This document shows positions 8,619-15,400 of a stretch of 18,379 bases of DNA, one piece after another. The notes under the pieces are model-generated. The model saw nothing but the letters and a program-made list of their open reading frames with translations. It searched no databases and was not told the DNA's origin. This DNA is from Bacteroidia bacterium. GTDB lineage: Bacteria > Bacteroidota > Bacteroidia > AKYH767-A > OLB10. Each line of letters starts with the position of its first letter. Position 1 is the first letter of the stretch. The position numbers were made by a program, and so were the translations under genes. The stretch lies in assembly GCA_025450095.1 (NCBI GenBank), contig JANWID010000286.1, positions 1 to 18,379 on the forward strand, given 5' to 3'.

Positions 8619-8888
8619 TATTTAAATGGACCATCTGGTCGTTTCTCCGTAAAACTTTACCGCTACAAATTCGAAAAGCAAATTCATGTCGTGTTGAGTT
8701 TCTACAATTCCCTGCCTGCTGACTGTTAAACAATATTCCCATAGATAATTGTGGCTTCAATTTTAAGCAAATTATTAATAGCTAGCAGACGGCAGGCAGG
8801 CCTGCCTGCTGTTTGTTTTTTAAGAATATGCTGAATAAACTTTAACGGATTGCAACTTATAATATTAATGGCATACTACAGCAGGCAG
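8619..8888. other. Intergenic spacer between repeat copies B and C
   Basis: No coding sequence is supported in this spacer; the open frames here overlap the repeat element and have no coding character. It holds three occurrences of the oligonucleotide GCAGGCAGG or its complement (8711-8720, 8792-8809 as a palindrome, and 8880-8890 at the edge of copy C). The rest is A+T-rich with nothing recognised. Confidence 0.5.
8784..8820 (+). repeat. G+C-rich palindrome followed by a T run
   Basis: GCAGGCAGG and CCTGCCTGC abut to form a perfect 18-base palindrome (8792-8809). The stem extends with wobble pairs to about 8784/8817 and is followed on the plus strand by TTTTTT at 8816-8821. The form is terminator-like, but no plus-strand gene lies upstream and the palindrome has no natural loop, so a dispersed palindromic repeat is more likely. 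The same GCAGGCAGG word recurs at 8711-8720, 8880-8890 and, as CTGCCTGCC, at 11432-11440. Confidence 0.45.
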
Positions 8889-9150
8889 GCTCCCGCAATT
8901 TACTTTCTGCAGTTCCAATAAAATTTTAGTGCGGGAGGGTTGGGAGAAATAGAAATGTGGTGCTGAATGAATTAGCACCACATCTCAATAATTGATTATT
9001 ATTTGTGTGCCAACAAAGTTGGCACACAAGGGTATTTGTAATCCAGAATGAGGCGGTTGAATTTTTCAGCCACCTCACTCTGGATTTATACTACCTCCCG
9101 CACTATGATTTTTCCAGAGACACGCAAACTAAACAGCGGGAGGGGTGCAG
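8889..9150 (+). repeat. Composite five-hairpin element, copy C
   Basis: The left end is replaced by the GCAGGCAGGC oligonucleotide, so the CTGCA boundary is missing; the right end is TGCAG at 9146-9150. Hairpin 1 is CTCCCGCA / TGCGGGAG (8890-8897 with 8930-8937). Hairpin 2 is ATGTGGTGCT / AGCACCACAT (8955-8964 with 8974-8983), where the core GGCGC of other copies has become GGTGC with the matching change on the other arm. Hairpin 3 is a perfect 12-bp stem TTGTGTGCCAAC / GTTGGCACACAA (9003-9029), again with both arms changed against GCCGAC / GTCGGC. Hairpin 4 is 9040-9086 with outer arm AATCCAGA / TCTGGATT. Hairpin 5 is CCTCCCGC / GCGGGAGG (9094-9101 with 9136-9143). The right flank up to 9170 (ACAAAATGGATCGTATAGG) resembles the flank of copy A. 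Confidence 0.87.
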
Positions 9151-9191
9151 AAACAAAATGGATCGTATAGGAGCCGCCTGAAATTTCTGCT

Positions 9192-9983
9192 TCAGAGCAT
9201 TCCCGGGATCCTAACCTTTAATACATTCCACCATTCATTTTCATATTTCAGCTCAAAAGTTGCTTCGCCTTCATAATGAATTGGTTTTGTTCCGGGACTG
9301 GTAAAGGCATCAAAACTTACCGTTGCTTTGCGGGTACATTCCCCGGGCAGGATTTCGGAAAACTCCATTAATTCGAATTTCACTTTTTTGAACTTGCAAA
9401 AGCAATCACGGAATTCACTAAGCTCAGCAAAGTTCCTGATGTGTCTTGGAAAGCAATACTCGATCCGCTCATGAAAATCCTTGGCAAAAAATGCCTTTAA
9501 GATTTCTTCGCACTGCCTGAATGTATCATACGCATGGTTTGGATGAAATTCTTCATAAATAAAATGTGTTACCATTCCAGGTAAATTCATATCTAAAATG
9601 GGTTGTTGAAATAATTCTTCGGTAAGAAATTTATACAATAAGCGATTATCGACCTGGCAAATGGTATCACACGCGATACCTTTTTCGAACAGCAAATCAT
9701 TCACCCGCTCCAGTTCCGCCGTCAGCTGGTCATCGCTCAGATCCTGTTCTTTCATGTATTCCGGTCTGCCAATAAGATCATAGATCGGAATTTCTTTAGC
9801 ATCTTTCAATGCCTCTTCATACTTAATAACATTATGCAAAAATTCATTTTCAATTTCCGGGGGACAATCTTCACTGGCGCCCGTATGTCGTGCACCGAAC
9901 TCAGCGGAAATCTTTGCTTTCAGGAATTCATTTTCGAAACGGAGGTCTTCAGCGACTTTGGCTGGCATTTTTTTACGTGACAT
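9192..9983 (-). CDS. Hypothetical 263-residue protein, possible NTF2-like C-terminus
   Basis: I do not recognise this protein by name. It has no signal peptide or membrane segment and is acidic and cytosolic by composition. Residues 1-35 look helical and charged. A helical middle part (about 60-165) contains PIYDLIGRPEYMKEQDLSDDQL and HPNHAYDTFRQCEEILKAFF. The last third (about 165-263) alternates short strands ending in ATFELKYENEWWNVLKVRI, which has the look of an NTF2/SnoaL-like cone: helix, then strands ending with a W-x-V/I-x-x-V/I strand. That fold call is a guess from pattern only. It stands alone, bracketed by repeat copies C and D, and a well-formed Bacteroidota promoter precedes it (10024-10055). 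The ATG at 9983 fits the promoter, giving a leader of about 35-40 bases. It ends with TGA. Confidence 0.8.
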   Translation of the reverse strand: MSRKKMPAKVAEDLRFENEFLKAKISAEFGARHTGASEDCPPEIENEFLHNVIKYEEALKDAKEIPIYDLIGRPEYMKEQDLSDDQLTAELERVNDLLFEKGIACDTICQVDNRLLYKFLTEELFQQPILDMNLPGMVTHFIYEEFHPNHAYDTFRQCEEILKAFFAKDFHERIEYCFPRHIRNFAELSEFRDCFCKFKKVKFELMEFSEILPGECTRKATVSFDAFTSPGTKPIHYEGEATFELKYENEWWNVLKVRIPGML

Positions 9984-10023
9984 GATCAGAAAAATTTAGG
10001 TTAAAAAGATTTAAAACAGAAAT

Positions 10024-10055
10024 CAAAGTTATCTACCAAAAAGCCCATAGCCAAA
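10024..10055 (-). promoter_or_regulatory. Bacteroidota-type promoter of the 263-residue protein gene
   Basis: Read on the minus strand this is TTTG (10055-10052), a 20-base spacer and TAACTTTG (10031-10024). It matches the Bacteroidota consensus of a -33 TTTG and a -7 TAnnTTTG box at the usual spacing of about 17-23. Transcription would start near 10018-10020, about 35 bases before the ATG at 9983. This is the best promoter in the window; it was found by reading and has not been tested. Confidence 0.55.
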
Positions 10056-10126
10056 TATTTCCCTCAGTGAAATGTGCCGTTGCCTCAATTATTACGCCCG
10101 GTTACTCATATCGCGCCATTGTGATC

Positions 10127-10401
10127 CTGCAACTCCTCCCGCAATTTGATTTCGTGTCCCAGGTGAAATTTTGCTGCGGGAGGCTGTAAGATTTCCCTGG
10201 ATGGAGGCGGCTGAATTTTCAGCCGCCTCCATCCAGGGATTCGGATATTAATTGTGTAAGCCGACATTGTCGGCTTACACAATTAATTCAATAATATAAA
10301 TATGGTGCTGATACCATCAGCGCCATATTTATATTTCTTTCGAGCCTCCCGCAGAAAAAGTTTATTGGAAAAGCAGTAAGTATATGCGGGAGGAATTGCA
10401 G
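10127..10401 (-). repeat. Composite five-hairpin element, copy D (inverted)
   Basis: This is the only copy in the opposite orientation: on the plus strand the modules come in reverse order. Hairpin 5 is CCTCCCGCA / TGCGGGAGG (10135-10143 with 10175-10183), with GTGTCCC in its loop, the complement of GGGACAC in copies A and B. Hairpin 4 is 10194-10239, a perfect 22-bp stem (core GGCGGCTGAA / TTCAGCCGCC). Hairpin 3 is 10247-10287, a perfect 19-bp stem with ATT loop (core GCCGAC / GTCGGC, outer TTGTGTAA / TTACACAA). Hairpin 2 is 10294-10334, a 19-position stem with one T-G wobble. Hairpin 1 is CCTCCCGCA / TGCGGGAGG (10345-10353 with 10385-10393). The ends are CTGCA (10127) and TGCAG (10401). It lies between the 263-residue protein gene and cupin copy 2. 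Confidence 0.88.
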
Positions 10402-10468
10402 GAACAAAACCGCGAGTGTAAGGCGATTCAGCATGATTCGTATCTGTAATGCAGAAGTCATTAAACTC

Positions 10469-10816
10469 TCAACCAACATTTGTCTCCTCTTCCAGTTTTA
10501 CTAAATCCTCCCGGACCGGCAAAAAGCAATCGATCACTTTGCATAAGGTGATGGCTGTTGCGGAATGGAGGGCGAGGGATGGGACAAGTGCCACCATTCC
10601 TGGGGTAAGTACTTTTTCCTCACCGGCAATATTAAATCGCATTTCACCCTCAATGACATGCGTCCATTGTTCATGTACATGACGGTGTTCGGCAGCTATT
10701 GCCCCTTTTTGAAGGGTAACATATGCAAATGTGATCTTTTCTGAATGGTACATTCGGGCGGTAATTCCTTCAAAGATTTTTACATTTTTCCGATCACTGA
10801 AAATGATATATGCCAT
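10469..10816 (-). CDS. Small cupin-domain protein, copy 2
   Basis: This 115-residue single-domain cupin is the paralogue of the product at 7836-8174 (about 91% identical over residues 1-110). The same probable metal ligands are kept: H44, H46, Q50 and H84. The differences (among others N5I, G26E, Q27K, P42A, S45R, V66E, N81L, I83L) lie mostly around the pocket mouth and surface, so substrate preference could differ. The C-termini diverge (LEEAA against LEETNVG), which marks one edge of the duplicated segment. As for copy 1, no substrate can be assigned. It sits between repeat copies D and E and has the same short upstream region with a TAAATTTG box. Confidence 0.88.
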   Translation of the reverse strand: MAYIIFSDRKNVKIFEGITARMYHSEKITFAYVTLQKGAIAAEHRHVHEQWTHVIEGEMRFNIAGEEKVLTPGMVALVPSLALHSATAITLCKVIDCFLPVREDLVKLEEETNVG

Positions 10817-10834
10817 GAGATTATAATTTTATTC

Positions 10835-10842
10835 AAATTTAA
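10835..10842 (-). promoter_or_regulatory. Possible -7 promoter box of cupin copy 2
   Basis: The minus strand reads TAAATTTG, identical in sequence and nearly identical in position (about 18 bases before the start codon) to the box before cupin copy 1. Its retention in both copies may only reflect recent duplication. No good -33 element is seen. Confidence 0.3.
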
Positions 10843-10897
10843 AACAAAAAAAACGATTCATTCCCCCACCTAATATGAATTGCATAAGCTATAGTAA

Positions 10898-10916
10898 GGA
10901 CAGCATGCTGCTGTCC
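10898..10916. repeat. Short dispersed palindrome (GGACAGC...GCTGTCC), copy 2
   Basis: GGACAGCATGCTGCTGTCC can fold as GGACAGC / GCTGTCC with a 5-base ATGCT loop. It is the counterpart of 8260-8278 inside the cupin segmental duplication and is identical to the sequence at 11335-11353. Confidence 0.65.
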
Positions 10917-10966
10917 GCAATATGATATTGACAATTGCCACATTGCCAAATCTCGCCATGATGATT

Positions 10967-11269
10967 CTGCAATGGAGTTTTTAGAACTCCTCCCGCGATT
11001 TACTTCCTACAGTTACAATATAATTTTAGCGCGGGAGGCTAAAGAAAATTGAAATGAGGCGCTGATATTTATCAGCGCCTCATTTCAATTAATAATTTTA
11101 TAGCTAGTGCCGACAATGTCGGCACTAGCAAAAATATATTCGAATTTTCATTTGGAGGCGGCTGAATTTTTCAGTCGCCTCCAAATGAAAATATTCCTAC
11201 CTCCCGCAGAAGGATTGTTTTAGGGACGAAAAGTATATTGCGGGAGGAGTTCTAAAAACTCCATTGCAG
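10967..11269 (+). repeat. Composite five-hairpin element, copy E, with perfect 30-base terminal inverted repeats
   Basis: This is the most complete copy. Its first 30 bases (10967-10996) are an exact reverse complement of its last 30 (11240-11269); each end contains a small hairpin GGAGTT / AACTCC followed or preceded by CTCCCGC or GCGGGAG. Hairpin 1 is CCTCCCGCG / CGCGGGAGG (10989-10997 with 11030-11038). Hairpin 2 is 11047-11090, a perfect 20-bp stem with ATTT loop. Hairpin 3 is 11103-11129, a perfect 12-bp stem GCTAGTGCCGAC / GTCGGCACTAGC with AAT loop. Hairpin 4 is 11144-11192, a 23-position stem with a single G-T pair. Hairpin 5 is CCTCCCGCA / TGCGGGAGG (11200-11208 with 11239-11247). 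Its left flank matches that of copy B because of the cupin duplication. Confidence 0.9.
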
Positions 11270-11330
11270 TAACTAAAAGGCGAATACCGATATAGATAGC
11301 ACTGATCTACATGTAGAAATAGCATCAATC

Positions 11331-11440
11331 GTAGGGACAGCATGCTGCTGTCCGCATGCAATGTGAATACATGCTGCTGTCCCTACGCCATGTATATGAA
11401 TGCCGCTGTCCGCACGCCATGTATATGGATGCTGCCTGCC
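11331..11440. repeat. Short tandem array with 29-base period built on GCTGTCC
   Basis: GCTGTCC occurs at 11347, 11376 and 11405, exactly 29 bases apart, within related units (GCCATGTATATG.ATGC.GCTG); a fourth, altered unit ends in GCTGCCTGCC near 11431-11440. The first unit carries the dispersed palindrome GGACAGCATGCTGCTGTCC (11335-11353). GTAGGGACAGCA (11331-11342) is also complementary to TGCTGTCCCTAC (11375-11386), giving a larger inverted repeat. A looser relative (GTCAGCAGGCTGCCCGTGCA) lies at 11515-11534. There are too few units, and no spacers, for a CRISPR. Confidence 0.55.
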
Positions 11441-11582
11441 TGCCGTTGATTAGAATGAATAATTTTAAATACCAAAATATTTAGATCTAAACTAAAACCT
11501 TAATAAATCCAGACGTCAGCAGGCTGCCCGTGCATTTGATAAATGCATGCTACTGTCGGTACCATTAATATATGCAAACAAA
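11441..11582. other. Intergenic region without genes
   Basis: This A+T-rich stretch lies between the short tandem array and the terminator. Only a decayed relative of the GCAGGC/GCTGTC words (11515-11555) is visible; no open frame, promoter or RNA gene is supported. Confidence 0.4.
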
Positions 11583-11610
11583 AAAAGCGGGCCAGTCACA
11601 GCCCGCTTTT
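11583..11610 (-). terminator. Rho-independent terminator of the giant surface protein gene
   Basis: GCGGGC (11587-11592) and GCCCGC (11101-11106 counted as 11601-11606) form a G+C stem with an 8-base loop, extended by AAAA / TTTT. On the minus strand it is followed by a run of T (complement of A at 11581-11586) and lies 17 bases after the stop codon at 11628. The A/T flanks on both sides could also make it work in the other direction. Confidence 0.8.
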
Positions 11611-11627
11611 AATTTCAATAAAATAAT

Positions 11628-12416
11628 TTACCTCTGAATTGTGAACTTGGTATTCCAGGTCTGATTTCCGGAGGACGCAGTAATAAAATAAACCCCATTA
11701 TGCAGATTTGATAAATCCAGCGTTACGGCCTGTTGTGAAAGCGATACTCCGCTTGCAACGGTAATGGTTTTACCAACAACATCAGTAACCATAATATTCA
11801 TCTTAGTTTCCACAGGCTCTGACATAGTAATGGTTATCCATCCGGTAGTTGGATTCGGATAAACATGCAATCCGTTTTCAGGTGCTGCAACCGGTTGTGA
11901 CATACGAGGACCATAAGTTGGGCAGATAAGCAGTTCCTTATAATACTCTTTTTCCATCCCATATTCCTCAGTTTCCAATTCTACTTTCTTCGATTCAAAT
12001 TTCTCCTTCAATTCAACGGCTTTTTTATCCTTCAATTGATAAGGGAACACACAGCAGCTTTCGCCTTTGGAATTTGTCCGGGTAATTAGAATATCAGAGT
12101 CGGTTGTTGTTACCGGATAACTTCCGGTGACCACAAAATCACCATCATCCATTTCCATAACATCTTTAAACCAGTCATCCAATCCCGGATCCGGAATGAT
12201 TTTAGCCCAGAATGGCAACAGTTGTTTCGGATCTACCAATAATAACATTCCGTCGATATCGCTGGCCGGATCCACTTTGATGTTCGCTGCGATTACAAGG
12301 TTGTTATCGTGTGTGACGGTCATCCTGTGAATTTTTTCACCAATAGCTGACGTCGTATTTCCAAGGATCACACTGTTCGGAGCGGCTCCAAGTCCAAGAT
12401 TCAAATTGAGTTTCAC
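11628..12416 (-). CDS. C-terminal part of the giant surface protein, with T9SS sorting domain, cut off by an in-frame TGA
   Basis: These 262 residues continue the reading frame of the large gene at 12438-18379. The seven codons between the two pieces (TAPDLYL) are open and in frame, and only the TGA at 12438-12440 separates them. It is very unlikely to be a gene of its own: the GTG at 12416 is mid-repeat (DLYLVKLNLNLG), no start signal precedes it and there is no signal peptide. Residues 1-135 complete the propeller-like repeats (NNLVIAANI, GDFVVTGSYPVTTTDSDILITRTNSKGE). A charged helical linker follows (about 140-165). Residues 183-262 form a T9SS type A sorting domain: LHVYPNPTTGWITI, DVVGKTI, LHNGVYFITASSG, KFTIQR. 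Without it the upstream product should not be exported by T9SS. It is therefore the 3' end of a pseudogene, or of an intact gene carrying a base-call error. Confidence 0.75.
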   Translation of the reverse strand: MKLNLNLGLGAAPNSVILGNTTSAIGEKIHRMTVTHDNNLVIAANIKVDPASDIDGMLLLVDPKQLLPFWAKIIPDPGLDDWFKDVMEMDDGDFVVTGSYPVTTTDSDILITRTNSKGESCCVFPYQLKDKKAVELKEKFESKKVELETEEYGMEKEYYKELLICPTYGPRMSQPVAAPENGLHVYPNPTTGWITITMSEPVETKMNIMVTDVVGKTITVASGVSLSQQAVTLDLSNLHNGVYFITASSGNQTWNTKFTIQR

Positions 12417-12437
12417 CAGGTACAGATCCGGGGCAGT

Positions 12438-12440
12438 TCA
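12438..12440 (-). other. In-frame TGA interrupting the giant surface protein
   Basis: Reading on the minus strand, the codons are GAC AAA AAT AGC TGA ACT GCC CCG GAT CTG, with the same frame open on both sides for thousands of bases upstream and 269 codons downstream. A single substitution from TGG, CGA, GGA or TCA would explain it. No frameshift is involved. Other genes here (42-677, 9192-9983) end naturally in TGA, so the codon acts as stop in this genome. Confidence 0.8.
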
Positions 12441-15400
12441 GCTATTTTTGTCCTCAATACTACCGCCGATAATAAGCATGGCTCCTGTAGGTTGTTGAAC
12501 TAACGCAATAGTTTTTGCCTCTTCCCAAAACTTGTTACCTCCCATAATGAGCGTCGAATTTATCAGGTTTAGATTGGTGCCAATAGAAAGTACAAAGGCA
12601 GTATGATCGTCAGGAATAATCGATTCGCCAACGATATAATATCTCGTAATAATTTCACTCTGCCCATCCTGATTGCAACGTACCACATCATAGGCTCTGT
12701 CGATCGCGTCAGCCGGACCTGCATACACTTCTGCATCGATGAATGAACCATCACCTTTAATCTTAAGTGCCAGTGCATCATCTTTCCCGTTTATATCTGT
12801 AAATCCGACAATCAATAATTCAGGACCACCGCCTTCCGTTACATCAATGATTTTTCTTGCTTCTTCATTTTTGTAGTTCTTTGCGCCATAACGGTAGCTC
12901 CACAGCATACTTCCGGAGAGATCCAGTTTAACAATCAGGATATCTTTACCATCGTCTGCATTTGAAGTTCCTGCAATGTAATATCCATCACCATCCCTAA
13001 AGACAATGGAATACCCATAATCATCAAAGCCTCCACCCAGCGCCTTTGCGATGGCAGTGGAACCCGTAAGTTGCGGACCATATTTTACAAAATACATATC
13101 GCTGTTTCCAGTACTGTTTATATCATACATAGTACCTGCAATTGCACAACCATCCTTGGCGCGCGTAATCGCTTCACCTATATCAAGGAAATCATAACGA
13201 TCTATTCGTTTGCACAATGTATCCAGGCAGTTTACTTCAATTGTATCACAAACAAAACAACTGTCAGGACCATAAATAATCTCATCAACACATGCCCATT
13301 GATAACAAACGACAAAGTTTCCGCTTGTGAGATATTGGTGTGTTACCGTGGTGCCCGATGCTGTTGCACCGTCACCGAAGGTCCAGGTCAGATAGTAGTT
13401 TGAACAAGGTATTCCCGGAGGAATATCAGCTGAAAACGTATAGTAACAATCGTCGGTACTGTTGATTGTAATATCAAAATCATCACATGGGTCGCATACT
13501 TCCACTTCAACATTGTTGTTTGTTTGAGAGGAGCATCCTGTTGTTCCATAAGTGGTAGTAAGCGTTACGGGAATAGTACCCAATGTAGAGAACAGCGGAT
13601 TAATAGGATTTCCGGTATACAATGTACCACCTACATTCCATGAATACGTAACACCCGGACAGTTCACGAGCGCCGATAACAATTCATTATCATTCAGACA
13701 AATCGCATTCGTTGGAAAGTTGAATGCCGAATTGGGTGGTGTCAGCGTATAATGGATCATCATCTCGTTCTGCATTACATGCACCGTAGAACATGGCTGG
13801 CCCATACATACAACGTTATCATCGGTGTAAACATTTGCAATGAGGTCGTACGTTGCGCAAGGCATATTAATCAGTGCGATGTTGAAAGTAATTGTGGTTG
13901 ATGAACTATTTATCAATCCGCCAAGTACACCGGGTGCCCAATGATATGGTGATGGGCCACCAGGGTTGACAGGATTAATTGAAAAGCTATTTGCGATCAT
14001 TCCAACCGGAAGATTCAGATAAAGCACATTGTACAAACTGTTTGACGCCGTAGTTGAATTGTTCGTAACCGTTACAGATCCGGAAAGTACATTGGGACAA
14101 ATCGGACTGGGTGTAATTGATAAACTAACATCGAGCTGGTCATAAACACTGGTCGGCGATTCGAGGATCGGATTGTAAAAATCATGATACGTTTCTATTT
14201 CCTGTTGGCATACTGATCCCACAACCGTCAACTCAAATCCACCATCCGGATTATAGGTGAAATCGCAACCCGTCTGCAATGTAACCGTCACAGTGATGAA
14301 ATGGTCGTCGGGTGCCGTGTAAGCCAGGTTCAGTAATCCGGGCAATCCCGGGTTATCGATCACGGTTCCTGTGAATATTGCGTTGGTAAAATCAAAATTC
14401 AGATTACTACCGACAGGAGTTATCGTACCCAATAAACCTCCCATATACGTAACCGTTGCATTGCCCGCGAATGTCAATCCGGAACCCGGAAGCAGGTCCA
14501 TGTTGAATACGGCATTTTCAAGGAATGCAAGATCGTATGAATAAATATTAATGTTATACGTAACCGTAGAACAAGGCTGAGCTGTTACAGGAACGTATGT
14601 GCCAGGACAGTTGTCTCCATTCACACACACAAGCATATCGGCTCCTGTAGGATCTACTATCAGCAGATCGGTTGTTATTTCAGGATCACAATCTATCCCC
14701 TGGTATTGCGGTACCGTATTCAAACGTGGATCACAATGCCAGCCGGCCATCACTACCAGTTCATCGCCATCCAGGCAATTGACATGTGTTGCACACACGC
14801 GATAATTGTAAAATCCACCACCAGCGGCAAGACGCCTCATATGCGGAAGTGCGACTTCATCAACATAATACATGTTGTTGAGCAAATAATTTCCAGGTCC
14901 CGGATTTACTCCTGCTGCATCGACCAACGGGAACCAGAGATTAGGTGGATTGATATCCTGAACTTCCATGCTAAACAGTGTAATCCCAGCACTTGAATTG
15001 CCATTTGTATTTACAGCAAGCCATACATTCGCTGCCGGAATAGCGTTTGCACCTGTTGCACCATTTACTACAGTGATATCATCCCAGCATACCGGATCAT
15101 TGTATCCGAGTGCATTCGGATTTGGAGGTCCAACATTGATAGCCAGGTCCGGATCATTCCTGTTTACAATTCCACAATTGACTGCAGCGAAAGGCGGACC
15201 GTTGCCATCAAATACTTGTACTGTTGCTGTGTATTCATCACCGGCAACTGCATTGACAATATAAGGTGAGAAGTAACTATTTTCTTCTAAAGTGATCTGC
15301 GGTTGCGGACCATCTGGGAAATCGCAATCGACTCCGAATACAAGTTGCATATGGAGATAATAATCATCCTCCGGACGAATAAACCATGTAGTCGGATTGT

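Noticed and set aside
8784..8821. Plus-strand rho-independent terminator
   Set aside because: The stem and T run look right, but there is no plus-strand gene upstream and the perfect palindrome lacks a loop; it fits a dispersed GCAGGCAGG repeat better.
7454..11269. CRISPR array
   Set aside because: The repeats are far too long (about 260-300 bases), are made of several palindromes, and are separated by genes rather than by short unique spacers. No cas genes are visible.
7454..11269. Integron attC sites flanking gene cassettes
   Set aside because: The gene-between-repeats layout is suggestive, but there are no RYYYAAC/GTTRRRY core sites and no integrase gene in view, and each element has five hairpins rather than one attC fold.
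7454..11269. tRNA or rRNA genes among the structured repeats
   Set aside because: No cloverleaf with T-loop GTTCRA and anticodon arm spacing is present, and no rRNA signature sequences were seen.
12417..12440. Frameshift between the two parts of the giant gene, or two separate genes
   Set aside because: Codon-by-codon reading shows both parts in the same frame with only TGA between them; the GTG at 12416 has no start signal and lies inside a repeat blade.
12438..12440. TGA reassigned to an amino acid (alternative code) or selenocysteine
   Set aside because: Other genes here end at TGA at family-appropriate lengths (42-677, 9192-9983), and no selenocysteine-type enzyme context or obvious SECIS hairpin is seen. 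A mutation or sequencing error is simpler.
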